Below, one piece after another: positions 40,500 through 46,281 of a DNA stretch of 64,000 bases. Source of the stretch: Icerya purchasi (Eukaryota > Arthropoda > Insecta > Hemiptera > Monophlebidae); assembly GCA_039619475.1 (NCBI GenBank), contig CM077116.1, positions 28,035,191-28,099,190 on the forward strand, in the 5' to 3' direction. Both the position numbers and the translations under genes were made by a program. Position 1 is the first letter of the stretch, and each line of letters opens with the position of its first letter. The notes under the pieces were generated by a model. That model was not told the DNA's origin and searched no databases. It worked only from the letters and a program-made list of their open reading frames with translations.

Positions 40500-43400
40500 A
40501 GATATGAATACGTTATGGATTAAAATACTTCAAGAACTAAAATCATTAGCACGGTAACGTATGCGAGCGGAATATGTTACCTTTAATTCTTTTTGAAATG
40601 AAATACTGAAAATATATATTCATTTAATTTACACTGCAATCGTTAAATTAGTTTTCTTTCTTAGAATTTAAGAAATAATATTTTAAGTCCCCATCGTTTC
40701 AATCATTTCAAAATTTTCATTCACAAATTTTACTATTTGAGGTTGTGTATTTTTTCTATATTCTAATAACGAAATTATGTCAATATATATATACTCGTAT
40801 ATGTGTGTATAATAACTGTGGGTTGCTTGAATTAACGCACACGGTTTACAATGAAATAAATTTATTAAAAAGAAACGGTCAACAAAAAAACACAAATTAA
40901 AAACAAAAAAAAAACTTTCGTAACCGCAGACACGTGCGAACTAAAGATTTACTGATGACTCAGCGTTTTTGCGTCTTGGTTAATTTGATGTCGCTCAACC
41001 GCATATCAGCGCAAAACTGAACTAAGCTAAGATTAGCCTACCTTTATTTATATTAATTCGGAGAGAATAATCTGGAACAGAAAATTCTATAAAAACGATT
41101 CGAGAACCAGCGATATATAAAAAAAAAATGTTTTTCTTTGAATAACCAAATTCAGAATAATTCTTTTTTTGTGTGTTGCGTTATCGTCTTCAATTCGCTT
41201 TCGTTTTATGCTGTGTTGCCGCATTACCCTCTTTTCAGTGACGTAGTCGCAATAATTCTGCTTGGAAATGACAAGGAAAACGTGAGACGGTCTAGCTTTA
41301 TTGCTACGTGTCTGTTGCGGATCTGTACAGTGTAATGCAGTGAATACCGGGACACGATAGGGTTGGCTGTAGTAGAACCTTTGGTGCATTTCGATAAGAC
41401 ATGAGAACAGTCTTTGAGGTTCTTGTATACAAAGATTGACTGATTGACTGTTTCGTATGTTTTGATGTTGGCGTGGGCTGTAGTTCGGCAAAATGTCGTT
41501 TCAGGCGTGTAACGTAAAGTGCTGGATTGCCGAGCTTGCTCTCAGAACTAGGAATTCTCCAAGCAATCGCATCGGCTCTACGAAAACTAACTTTGCCGAA
41601 GTTGCTGCTAATCGTCTTTCTATGCCGCTTGCGTGCCCATGAGTACTTTTGGCAGACGCTTCACCCAATCTTCGGTTTCGTGGCACATTATTGCAGCTTT
41701 CAGTTGTTTGTGTAATCGTTCTAAGATACCGTTTGCTTCCGGGTATCTGGCTGTTGTATGGAGGTGACGCAATCCGATGAGAATCGAAAGTGTACGAAAA
41801 ATTTCGCCTTCAAATTGCTGTCCTTGGTCGCTCGTTATTCTCAGTGGAACACTGTAGCGAGTTATCCAGCCGCTGTAGATAGTTTTCCCGATGATGTCTC
41901 CTGTCATGTCCTCCATGGGAAATGCTTTTGGTCAATGGGAAAAACAGTCGATGTATGTTAAAACGTAACAATAATTGCGTGAACTAGGAAGCGGGCGGAC
42001 AATGTCGATGCTCAAGTGCTCAAATCTTGAACTAGCAAGGTCGTAATTCCCAAACCACGCATGCACATGCCGGTGTATTTTGCTTCGTTGGCATGGAATG
42101 CATTCTCGTGTCCATTTTTTGCAGTCGATATTAAGTTTAGGCCAGACGATACGCTGTGCAATCAGTCTCGCTGATGCCTATGTACCAGGATGTATATGTC
42201 CGTGTAAGGAATTAAATACTTCCTTGCGGAACGGTCGTACATTGTTTGTTGAAACGTCACAATACAACATCTCGTGCGTACTTGGGATAGTAACTTTTTT
42301 CAGATGCAACGAGCTTCCTTGTCGGAATAATTTTTGGAGTTCCTCGTCGTTTCGTTATAAGCGCGCAAGTTGACCGAAGTCGATGCTGCCAGAGACAGCT
42401 TCTATGCGTGACAATGTGTCTGCGACGACGTTATCTTTCCCGGAAACGTGCCTAATGCCAGTAGAGAATTGGCCGGTGAAATCCAGGTATCGAAACTGAC
42501 GAGGTGTGTATTTCTCAGGTTTTTGCCGGAAAGCCAATGTTACAAGATTTCTGATCTGTGAAAATCGTGAAATTTCGGCCTTCAAGTAGGTGTCGAAAAT
42601 GTCGAATACCTAGGTAAATAGCAAGAAATGCGTGGTCGAAAGCGCTGTATTTCCGCTGGGTAGAGTTGAGTTTTCGAGTAAAAAATGCCAAAGGTTGCCA
42701 ACTCTGTTCACTCTTTTGCTGTAGTACTCCATCGATGGTAAAATTTGAGACGTCGGGTTGCGATGGATCCGAATGAGCAAGAAGCGCGGCATTAGTAAGT
42801 GTTTGTTTACAAGCCTCAAATGCTTGTTTACCTTTATGAGTTCATTGCATGGGTTTCTTTTCTTAGGCGTCCGGTCCTTTGAGGAAGTCGTGGAGCGGTG
42901 CCTGAATTTCGGCTGCTTTGGGAATGAATCGTCGGTAAACCACGATGTCGTCGATATAGTCGTACGTGCAATTGAGTTTTTTTAGGACCTTGTTTTGTTG
43001 AAAAGTTTGTACCTCGTTACGTAGCTCGAAACTCATAAAAGGAAAATCAAAAAGCCCGTTTGCAGTTGTAATAGCTGTTTTTTAAACATCCTTCTCTACC
43101 ACAGGAAATTGGGTAATATGTTCGTACTAGATCTATTTTCGAGAAAATTTTCTTTCCCGCGAGACTTTGGGAAAAATTTTCAATATGTGGTAGGGGGTAA
43201 TAGTCCGGTGTAGTTCGTGCATTTAGAGCTTTATAATCGCCACAAGGACACGCCATATATATATATATGCGAATTGTTAAAACACACAAAGTAATGATGG
43301 AAGAATAAGCTAAGATTATTGGGAATTTCCAAGACGATTATGCAAACTAAGCAGGCAATTTTGAAAATTCATTGTATTTCTTTTTTTTCTTTTTTGCGTA

Positions 43401-45021
43401 ATTTTATTTTTATTAAATTAATTCATTGACAGCGTTATAATTATTTATGGGAAGTATTTCCGCATCTATAATTCTACGTAACTTTTTAATGCCTTTAAAA
43501 TATAATTTTACCTGATCTTTTTGCAATAAATGATGCTTTTGCTTTTATTTCGAGTTCACTAGTAGGACTATTTAAAAGAAACGTGTAAGCTTTTTCGTCG
43601 GTTCATCAGTATTAGTTTTCTTCTCTTTCGCGTAAAATATAGCAGCTCTGTACCGGAGCAAATACTGATTTTTTACAGCGTAATTTATATGTACGTTGTA
43701 GAAATTCCGTTTTTAAATTATTAAAATTTAGCTGCTCCGGTTCTGTAGTTTTTAATTTAAAAAGCTAGCGAAACCGCAGTACCGTTTATATTGTTAAAAT
43801 AGTTTATTTTTACTTTTTACTAAAAAAGAACAAGTGATTACTCAGTTTTAATCTGCTTATGCTTAAATTCCTTGAAATTTTAGACAATTGTTGGCAAATA
43901 AACAGTCAGTTAACGCAAAACGATTTTGATGTTTCTTATAGCTTGATACATTGGAGGAAGGAGGATTGTAATGGATATTGATTAATTCATAAATACGATA
44001 TTACATATATGAGAATAATTTTAATCTATTCGATTATATATATATATATATTTTTTTTTTGAGTATCTTATTGCACCGAAAATATCGAGTTCCGGTACGC
44101 TATTTACAGATGTTTAATTTTATATATTTATTCATTTATAGTATATATTTATTTATTTAGCAGTGAACAAGAAGGTGATGCAGATTTATCAACTTCCTCA
44201 AATTTGGTGGTAAAACTTGATGCTGCCGATAGCAGTAATGGTAGATCTTCCGAAGTTTTAAGCGAAGAAGTCCGAGAGTTTTTACTAACTGATATAATTA
44301 ACGAGAACGCTGCGGACGAGTGTAGCGGCCAACAACGGACACACGAATCAACGAATAAAAAAACCGGTAACGAAATATTTGCCTTTAAAATATTTTCTCG
44401 ACAATTTCAGTATTTATGTCGAAAACTGTCATACCAAAATTAAGAAAAAATCATTTGAAGCGAAAAATGAATGCATTCTTTGATGTACTTTACACTCAAA
44501 ATGAATGACCAAGTTCTGTTTTATTCATATAACAAGTATGCTACGGCAGTCAAATATTAATAATAAAAAAATTCCATTCTTCTTTCTGTCCAATTCTAGT
44601 AATCATGAAATGGGGGGATTTGGACCGGGAAAACTGGGAGGATTTAGATCAGGAAAACCGGGGATTTAAAAATTATATTTGAGTGGCCACTATGTTTTAT
44701 ATTTGTAATTGGTTGTATATTACATTTAAAATTGATAATTTTTTAATTTTTAATTTGTTTATTGATAAGATTTGTGTAAATTTATTTTTATAAATATTAG
44801 CCGCGGATTATGTTTACTTTTTATTATTATTATTAATTTTTCCGTAAATTGGGTCTAATAATATTTTCATATTTATCCAAATTTAATTGAAAAGTGAAGT
44901 TCATGCTTCTTTTAAAATTTAATAATGACAGATTAATAGAAGATTATCTTAAAAAGCAACTATTATTATTATGCTTCGATGTTAGAAGAATTCCGTTAAC
45001 TACCGAAAATAAGTTACGGCC

Positions 45022-45062
<41 letters not shown>

Positions 45063-45065
45063 TAT

Positions 45066-45152
<87 letters not shown>

Positions 45153-46135
45153 TATTATTATTATTATTAATTATTAATTATTATTTCCAATCAGTTCGCA
45201 TGTAAACAGAATTATTTACTTCAAAACGGCGTGGCGTAATTATTCCTTACGGGACATGAATATGATGAAAATGATCAAAAAGTTGAATATAATGTTACTA
45301 AGATTTTTATCGGGGCCTATTAATTACAAACTTTGTTCGAAATATGTCGAGTATGCTGTATTAAACTAGTTTAGGTTAAATTGGAATTATTTAATTTTAG
45401 GGAGAAAACCGGTTTTTTTTTGTTAGTCATATGTCTCGTTTACTCCAAAATAATTGTACGTTTATCGCTGGTATCGTCGGTAGCCTAATTTCAAAATTTA
45501 TGCATAAAATTACTTGATAAAATTGGTATGGGCTAAGTGTAAACGTTAGAAATATGAAGTCATAAATTATTTTTATACCGGCAGTTTTAATGATGTTATT
45601 AATGTGTCCAATTCTGTGTGTTACTACATATTTACGTTCTATATGCATGCAAAGTATACAGTAGTAGTAGTATTTGTACGTGTCATAAATTCCCAGATGT
45701 GTCTGTGCTGGATTTTACAGTTAACTAAGAAACGTTAATTATAAAATAAAAGCTACGATGTAAAAATTCGAGTTAGCGAAAAAATTGTAGATTTATAGAA
45801 ATAATTATAGGGTACTTTACACGTTAACGCGAGGATGGTGTACAAACTTAATCGAATATTAATAAGCAGTATTATACGTATGTGTAATATATATGAATAA
45901 TTTAACGGTCTATTCTCTTGTTTTTTGCTTATTTTTTATGTTTGATTTTTATATAGTAGCGCTTTATTTATTTATTTATTTTTTTTTGTTTAATTTTTGT
46001 TACTAAATAATCTTGTAATTTTAAATTTTAGGCAACAGTAATGGTGGCGATTACTTAAAAAATTTGGAAAAAATCGCAGATTTAAATAAAAATACAGCTG
46101 CTGATTTATTCGAAGAACCTAATTGGGGATCTTAA
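5692..46135 (+). CDS. PARN: Poly(A)-specific ribonuclease PARN, 15 coding exons
   Basis: Established for the family: PARN is a Mg-dependent DEDD 3' exonuclease that shortens mRNA poly(A) tails and trims noncoding RNAs, working as a homodimer in nucleus and cytoplasm. Seen here: joined exons give 661 aa, close to the 639 aa of human PARN. Catalytic residues are D28 and E30 (AIDTEF), D310 (IDTKYM) and D368 with H363 (HQAGYDAY). An R3H region covers about 175-250, with KLIYQ at 198-202. An RRM covers about 427-505 (KRDHVFHLTFPKQW). A bipartite basic stretch follows, then an acidic serine-rich tail ending LFEEPNWGS, like the LFEVPDTW end of human PARN. No C-terminal membrane helix is seen, which argues against the paralogue PNLDC1. 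The start at 5692 sits in AAAATGG and gives D28/E30 the same numbers as in human. Introns total about 38 kb and are full of transposons, none of which breaks an exon. The 5' UTR is not determined. Confidence 0.95.
5891..6104 (+). CDS. PARN: PARN exon 2, first catalytic motif (residues 7-77)
   Basis: Acceptor TGTTTTAG. Encodes the Exo I motif AIDTEFTGL with D28 and E30, then the typical YAKLR and LLIQVGLCMF segments. The donor GTTATC is weak, but it is the only one that gives a compatible phase (AG|T = Ser) with exon 3. Confidence 0.93.
6105..7390 (+). other. PARN intron 2
   Basis: A 1286-bp AT-rich intron with a poly-T run at about 6264-6283. I see no gene or mobile element in it. Confidence 0.7.
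7391..7530 (+). CDS. PARN: PARN exon 3 (residues 78-124)
   Basis: Acceptor TGTACAG. Encodes SHKAYNFFIFPQ, FLCEAS and GFDFNKLIKEG, matching the family's FNFYVFP ... VCQSSSIDFL ... GFDFNKVF run. Donor GTAATT, phase 1. Confidence 0.93.
7646..7784 (+). CDS. PARN: PARN exon 4 (residues 125-170)
   Basis: Acceptor GCATAG. Encodes the family motif GIPYL, then a charged DEEELRNELENRY stretch and AIPDDQ. Donor GTAAAA, phase 2. It is separated from exon 3 by an intron of only 115 bp. Confidence 0.93.
8255..8348 (+). CDS. PARN: PARN exon 5, start of R3H region (residues 171-202)
   Basis: Acceptor TTTACAG. Encodes KRIEDYLNSA and FVRKLIYQ, matching the family's KIEDLLQS ... FQRKLIYQ. Ends in phase 0 at donor GTAATT. 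Confidence 0.93.
8349..10325 (+). other. PARN intron 5, with a GC-richer unexplained block
   Basis: A 1977-bp intron. Most is AT-rich. The part at about 8940-9400 is clearly richer in G+C and may be the remains of an inserted element, but I see no transposase, RT or terminal repeats. A 31-nt exon-like piece at 9463-9493 has both splice dinucleotides but would shift the PARN frame. Confidence 0.6.
10326..10517 (+). CDS. PARN: PARN exon 6, rest of R3H region (residues 203-266)
   Basis: Acceptor GATTTAG, phase 0. Opens with TAYERFPNFSFSIETR, which continues KLIYQ as in other PARNs (KLIYQ-T-x(5)-P). It continues with AYLVIKKG, a basic/acidic helix, and VGFSKVIRYLSES. Donor GTATGT, phase 0. Two further AGs inside the exon start would give wrong frames. 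Confidence 0.92.
10739..11677 (+). mobile_element. Mariner element, internally deleted
   Basis: Ends are inverted repeats (GGCGTTTGAAAAGTAAGT on the left, its complement on the right) flanked by TA. The length of about 940 bp is short of the 1.3 kb typical of mariners. The interior keeps two pieces of mariner transposase, listed separately, so the element is non-autonomous. It lies in PARN intron 6 in the gene's orientation. Confidence 0.88.
11023..11590 (+). pseudogene. Mariner transposase remnant
   Basis: The first piece (about 11023-11210) has the mariner N-terminal block AVYRWVKQFEEGKTD, ARSGRPSDGVNDETIN and CIVFDLHHEIA. After a large deletion, the second piece has HVAAQ, WDVFGHPPYSPDRAP and DYHAF, the third-aspartate signature (PYSPDLAPSDYHLF), here with R and C substitutions. 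The first catalytic aspartate is in the deleted part. Several frameshifts follow, so no functional enzyme is possible. Confidence 0.85.
12676..13612 (-). mobile_element. Mariner element nested in the non-LTR element, 5'-truncated
   Basis: Minus strand. The 3' end (12676, preceded by TA) reads CGAGGTGTGACA, mariner-like. The other end lacks a matching inverted repeat. Transposase parts run from a block SGRPSTAKTAANVERVR near 13600, through the first-aspartate block TEDESWVFKYDPETKRQSMQ near 13300, HHDNAPAHS near 13050, to LFPQLKSYLKG near 12910. The first part of the transposase is missing. It sits exactly between the two halves of the host element's RNase H domain, so it is the younger insertion. 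Confidence 0.82.
12903..13256 (-). pseudogene. Mariner transposase central fragment
   Basis: 117 open codons with VKYLLIAFFDINGVVHHEYVP, AFYIEVLKRLQARV and GWALHHDNAPAHSS, holding the second catalytic aspartate. A frameshift just before the third-aspartate block (expected PYSPDLAP) ends the homology. The upstream and downstream parts of the enzyme continue in other frames. Confidence 0.85.
14641..15039 (-). pseudogene. Reverse transcriptase fragment of the non-LTR element
   Basis: An open frame of 132 codons with PNNMFRSRPGIGPSDCIS, TLASFIDVSSAFDNIHLPTL and a decayed FRGFLRSS at the place of the family's RGLPQGS. FIDVSSAFDN holds the first RT aspartate. The catalytic YADD block is not in this frame. 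The corresponding piece of the 50-kb copy aligns closely. Confidence 0.8.
15769..15890 (+). CDS. PARN: PARN exon 7 (residues 267-306)
   Basis: Acceptor TGTTTTAG. Encodes KKLIVGHNMLLDVCHLI and FYVSLPENYKEFK, the classic LVIGHNMLLDVMH ... LPADLSEFK block of the nuclease core. Donor GTAAAC, phase 2. Confidence 0.95.
16274..17603 (+). mobile_element. DD41D (rosa-like) Tc1/mariner element, apparently complete
   Basis: 1330 bp with inverted ends of about 28 bp: [T/C]AGGGTGGGCCAAAAGAACA on the left and its complement on the right, differing at the outermost base. TA duplications lie at 16272-16273 and 17604-17605. It contains a single open transposase. It lies in PARN intron 7 in the gene's orientation. 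Near-identical ends and an unbroken frame suggest a recent insertion. Confidence 0.92.
16408..17487 (+). CDS. DD41D mariner-like transposase, intact frame
   Basis: 359 aa, the normal length for the family. Cut-and-paste transposase that binds the element's inverted ends and moves it into TA sites. The N-terminal part (about 10-120) is a paired helix-turn-helix DNA-binding region (FVKNGESAIAVQRAF, ILKWVKNF, then SVRRQASALKIPRTSLRRI). The catalytic core has D162 (FFSDEAHF), D256 (WFQQDGATPH) and D298 (SSDLTPTD). Exactly 41 residues separate the last two, the DD41D spacing described for rosa elements of tephritid flies. The usual LTPCDFFLWG reads LTPTDSYLRG here, so activity is not certain. A second ATG at 16417 is possible but removes little. 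Confidence 0.9.
   Translation: MMSWMRKQRSFVVEYFVKNGESAIAVQRAFKKQFDLKRYGNPPDRKSILKWVKNFREYGSVVAVNHQGRRRSSRTPTNIEKVRVALSRSPRRSVRRQASALKIPRTSLRRIIRNDLNMHPYKIQLTQELIPTDKPRRLEFCNKFLDMLEEEDVDLDYVFFSDEAHFDLNGNVNKQNMRYYATENPRIVHPVSLHSPRIAVWCAVSAKAIIGPYFFEEDGANVTVNGDRYIQMLNEFFLPGLRRKRIALSKTWFQQDGATPHIRNDVLRLLREKFQDRLISRNCELFWPPRSSDLTPTDSYLRGYLKSKVYEGKPATTDEMKLAIQKETAAIKKPTLKKVMHNFEERLQQCKNGHYSYGE
17604..18260 (+). other. Rest of PARN intron 7
   Basis: AT-rich. Contains a short tandem repeat TTTAAATAAAG at about 17685-17711. No gene seen. Confidence 0.6.
18261..18379 (+). CDS. PARN: PARN exon 8, second catalytic motif (residues 307-346)
   Basis: Acceptor CTGTTTAG. Carries the Exo II motif IDTKYM with D310 (human D292), then AYPFRDIIQSS and LEHLLTRL. 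The donor GTTGGT is weak, but its phase 1 matches exon 9. Confidence 0.94.
18809..20650 (+). pseudogene. Decayed transposase-like gene, family not identified
   Basis: Scattered frames on the + strand, in one order, recall a group of uncharacterised arthropod proteins with a transposase-like core: KLFMFLYACGIERYKALL and GVTVGIHGKMNKP (about 19225-19340), VVEFIKAI and LPGRVSKFKDY (about 19380-19455), ISNRSFRRIWN (about 19550), DDICDIC (about 19610), GQNKNN (about 20112) and GHTKFSLDRYFGIFK (about 20205-20250). At least five frame changes and many stops make it dead. I compared it with piggyBac and hAT and found neither signature. No terminal repeats were located. It lies in PARN intron 8. Confidence 0.55.
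21681..21791 (+). CDS. PARN: PARN exon 9, third catalytic motif (residues 347-383)
   Basis: Acceptor TTCTACAG. Carries the Exo III motif SHQAGYDAYVTGCAFI with H363 and D368, the counterparts of human H377 and D382. Donor GTCAGT, phase 1. Confidence 0.95.
22305..23605 (-). mobile_element. Tc1/mariner-type element, minus strand
   Basis: About 1.3 kb. The inverted ends CATAGTCTAGCCATAAATAC and its complement match for at least 29 bp and are flanked by TA at 22303-22304 and 23606-23607. It holds one transposase broken by a frameshift and a stop. It is in PARN intron 9, antisense to the gene, and the right end abuts a TA microsatellite. Confidence 0.92.
22419..23461 (-). pseudogene. Tc1/mariner transposase with frameshifts
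   Basis: Minus strand from ATG at 23461 to the stop before 22419. The N-terminal helix-turn-helix part runs to about 23150. The next frame carries ILFTDEKIFTVEEKYNKQND (first aspartate) at about 23020-22960. The frame changes near 22905, and the second-aspartate region reads WVFQ-stop-DPAPAHKAQTT. The last frame has DWPSGSPDLNPLDSELWDRLE with the third acidic position. So all three acidic residues survive, but the frame is broken at least twice and has one stop. Damage is slight, so the element is fairly young. Confidence 0.88.
23631..24440 (+). mobile_element. Heavily decayed mariner relic
   Basis: Starts close to GTGCGGCTAAAATGTTTCAG. The + strand translation recalls a mariner transposase only in fragments: VIKFRVKCRKNAVEVL and LLKKAC near 23850 (N-terminal helix), then KGMLF and FTDSKNIIAELKAILVDQ near 24290-24370, typical of the mariner C-terminus (FHLKG ... 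ELKAI). Many stops and deletions. It lies directly next to the younger element ending at 23605, in the opposite orientation. Confidence 0.6.
24441..30575 (+). other. Rest of PARN intron 9, no gene seen
   Basis: About 6.1 kb of AT-rich DNA. It includes a 27-bp tandem duplication at 29763-29816 and simple T runs. None of the short open frames shows a recognisable domain. Confidence 0.6.
29763..29816. repeat. 27-bp perfect tandem duplication
   Basis: Two identical adjacent copies of a 27-bp unit starting AAGATTACAATGAATTTCCC, at 29763-29789 and 29790-29816, with four bases of a third copy (AAGA). Confidence 0.9.
30576..30645 (+). CDS. PARN: PARN exon 10, linker (residues 384-406)
   Basis: Acceptor TTTAACAG after the largest intron (8.8 kb). 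Encodes GKNDFSKIYPDVADSNILKQ. The linker is poorly conserved, and the exon is placed by phase on both sides (1 in, 2 out) and by its join to NRIHLMR in exon 11. Donor GTACCG. Confidence 0.85.
30789..30844 (+). CDS. PARN: PARN exon 11 (residues 407-425)
   Basis: Acceptor CATTCCAG. Encodes RIHLMRLYDNAFINFKGED, matching the family's KLFLMRVMDIPYLNLEGPD position for position in outline. Donor GTAAGC, phase 1. Confidence 0.92.
31679..32300 (-). mobile_element. Non-LTR retrotransposon 3' fragment, minus strand
   Basis: The minus-strand translation shows the end of a reverse transcriptase ORF: KYKYRDVIVTDDGKEDDEVR and RTRLGTARTAFQKLRR near 32270-32150, then decayed DLQKTQ and VGRAGKYDSADRN blocks to about 31800. 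The order matches the C-terminal part of arthropod endonuclease/RT ORFs (YLGS.VTDDG ... EVR.RI..AR.AF..L). The element end is marked by a TATTG microsatellite at about 31663-31678. Only the last part of the ORF remains, with stops. In PARN intron 11, antisense. Confidence 0.75.
32301..33684 (+). other. Rest of PARN intron 11
   Basis: AT-rich DNA with no gene or mobile element that I can recognise. Confidence 0.6.
33685..33774 (+). CDS. PARN: PARN exon 12, RRM first half (residues 426-455)
   Basis: Acceptor CATTTAG. Encodes PQKRDHVFHLTFPKQW and KLFEPYG, the RNP2-side start of the PARN RRM (family PKRDHVLHVTFPKEW ... LFSAFG). The donor GTTTGT is poor, but it is the one that keeps frame with exon 13. 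A second GT at 33789 does not. Confidence 0.92.
33775..36141 (+). other. First part of PARN intron 12
   Basis: AT-rich. Contains a TA microsatellite at about 34070-34096 and several A/T runs. No gene seen. The next part of the intron holds the SINE and the fold-back element. Confidence 0.6.
36153..36533 (+). mobile_element. tRNA-derived SINE with 11-bp target duplication
   Basis: About 380 bp. The head (36155-36228) looks like a tRNA: box A TAGCCTAGTTG at 36165-36175, box B GGTTCGATCCC at 36209-36219, 33 bp apart, with pairable ends GTCG and CGAC. An AATA-rich stretch and an unrelated body follow, ending GGCACTATAAAGAAGAAG. Exact 11-bp duplications ATATACAGTGA flank it at 36142-36152 and 36534-36544. 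The right copy runs into the first bases of the fold-back Tc1 element, so the SINE inserted there later. Boxes A and B are internal RNA polymerase III promoters. Confidence 0.93.
36165..36219 (+). promoter_or_regulatory. SINE internal pol III promoter (boxes A and B)
   Basis: TAGCCTAGTTG fits the box A consensus TRGYNNARNGG except near its end, and GGTTCGATCCC fits box B (GGTTCGANTCC) well. Their distance is that of a tRNA gene. Confidence 0.85.
36856..37611 (+). pseudogene. Tc1-like transposase, N-terminal two thirds (left arm)
   Basis: 251 codons. An N-terminal helix-turn-helix region (LVVCRREIGKSYKKICEML, VKYIVERFRRENRI) is followed by KVKKNPHLSAPKLTTEI and TAHRILRKNKFHGRVARKKP. The first catalytic aspartate follows in NVIFRDESKFNIFGTDRR (family FSDESKFN), then NVIWRCISAAGVSELV. 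Homology stops there and the frame runs about 17 codons into the reverse-complemented arm. The second and third catalytic residues are absent, so it cannot transpose DNA, but it could bind the ends. The likely start is the ATG at 36931 or 36952. Confidence 0.88.
37480..37944 (-). pseudogene. Inverted copy of the Tc1-like transposase N-terminus (right arm)
   Basis: The first about 130 codons are the same as those on the + strand starting at 36856, up to KLTTEIT, then the frame runs into the spacer. It lacks every catalytic residue. It is part of the fold-back arm, not a separate gene. Confidence 0.88.
38538..38847 (+). CDS. PARN: PARN exon 13, RRM second half and nuclear signal (residues 456-558)
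   Basis: Acceptor TTTTTCAG. Opens GSVHVSYCSSTSAWITL, aligned with the family's GNIQISWIDDTSAFVSL, then YTVISWHQYQ. Near the end it has KRRQTDPTNSNGKRNKR, a bipartite nuclear-signal pattern. Of two adjacent donors (GTGAGT at 38840, GTAAGG at 38848), only the second gives the phase 2 needed by exon 14. Confidence 0.92.
38848..41089 (+). other. First part of PARN intron 13
   Basis: AT-rich, no gene seen. Holds a TA microsatellite enclosed by a 13-bp inverted repeat at 40441-40510. Confidence 0.6.
40441..40509. repeat. TA microsatellite enclosed by a perfect 13-bp inverted repeat
   Basis: TATTCATATCTTT at 40441-40453 is followed by a TA run and TAAATAAATAA, then the exact complement AAAGATATGAATA ending at 40510. 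The whole can form a cruciform or hairpin. Confidence 0.85.
41620..42010 (-). pseudogene. Gypsy integrase core fragment
   Basis: Minus strand. The DDE triad is readable: first aspartate in LTYIDCFSHWPKAFPMEDMT, second in RITSDQGQQFEGEIF, glutamate in PEANGILERLHKQLKAA. The first block and the rest are separated by a stop or frame change near 41916. Integrases of this type join the retroelement DNA to the host chromosome. This copy is broken. Confidence 0.85.
42355..42850 (-). pseudogene. Gypsy RNase H remnant
   Basis: Minus-strand pieces with SNFTIDG and LQQKSEQSWQPLAFFTRKLN (about 42745-42660), YSAFDHAFLAIYLGIRHFRH, then FTIFTDQKS and GKDNVVADTLSRIEA (to about 42380). The order is normal for Ty3/gypsy RNase H, with frame changes near 42590. 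Confidence 0.8.
43266..44160 (+). other. Last part of PARN intron 13
   Basis: AT-rich, with a TA run at about 44034-44050. No gene seen. Confidence 0.6.
44161..44366 (+). CDS. PARN: PARN exon 14, acidic tail (residues 559-627)
   Basis: Acceptor TTATTTAG, in phase 2 with exon 13 (AG|C = Ser). Encodes a Ser/Glu/Asp-rich segment (EQEGDADLSTSSN, SSEVLSEEVREFLL). Acidic low-complexity tails are usual after the PARN RRM, but the sequence is not conserved, so assignment rests on phase and composition. Donor GTAACG. Confidence 0.82.
44367..46031 (+). other. PARN intron 14
   Basis: AT-rich intron dominated by a long TTA microsatellite at about 45014-45180. No gene seen. The leucine-rich open frame across it is an artefact of the repeat. 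Confidence 0.75.
45014..45180. repeat. TTA/ATT microsatellite
   Basis: About 165 bp of ATT units with a few single-base interruptions (ACT, GTT). Confidence 0.95.
46032..46135 (+). CDS. PARN: PARN exon 15 with stop (residues 628-661)
   Basis: Acceptor AATTTTAG, phase 1 in. Ends NKNTAADLFEEPNWGS then TAA at 46133-46135. The human protein ends KNSPATLFEVPDTW, so the terminal motif is conserved and confirms both frame and gene end. Confidence 0.92.
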
Positions 46136-46271
46136 TCACTGGTTGAGAATGCCTTTGTTAAAAAGTATCCTATTTTATTATTATCATAATCGTAACACGT
46201 AGTTTAAAAATTTTTTGTACTGACTCCTAAACTTTTTTTCTTCATTTTTTCTGTATTGTTAATTATGTAAT

Positions 46272-46281
46272 AATAAATAAA
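46272..46281 (+). promoter_or_regulatory. Candidate PARN polyadenylation signal
   Basis: Two overlapping AATAAA hexamers (46272-46277 and 46276-46281) about 137 bp after the PARN stop codon. No transcript end can be read from the sequence. Confidence 0.55.

Larger units (their letters stand above)
41090..43265 (-). mobile_element. Ty3/gypsy-type LTR retrotransposon pol remnant, minus strand
   Basis: Read on the minus strand: RT start ACPCGDYKALNARTTPDYYP and AGKKIFSKIDLVR (about 43250-43130), YIDDIVV box (near 42960), a jump to the post-RT block RRFIPKAAEIQAPLHDFLKG, RNase H with FFTRKLN and HFRHLLEGR and VVADTLSR (about 42750-42400), a zinc-binding region, then integrase. Stops and frameshifts break every domain. 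gag and protease are missing, and I could not find paired LTRs, so the borders are approximate. In PARN intron 13, antisense. Confidence 0.85.

Noticed and set aside
44894..45205. Open frame with a long leucine run
   Set aside because: It is the translation of a TTA microsatellite.
5692..46135. PNLDC1 instead of PARN
   Set aside because: The product has an RRM, a basic nuclear signal and a PARN-type C-terminal motif, and no C-terminal membrane helix.
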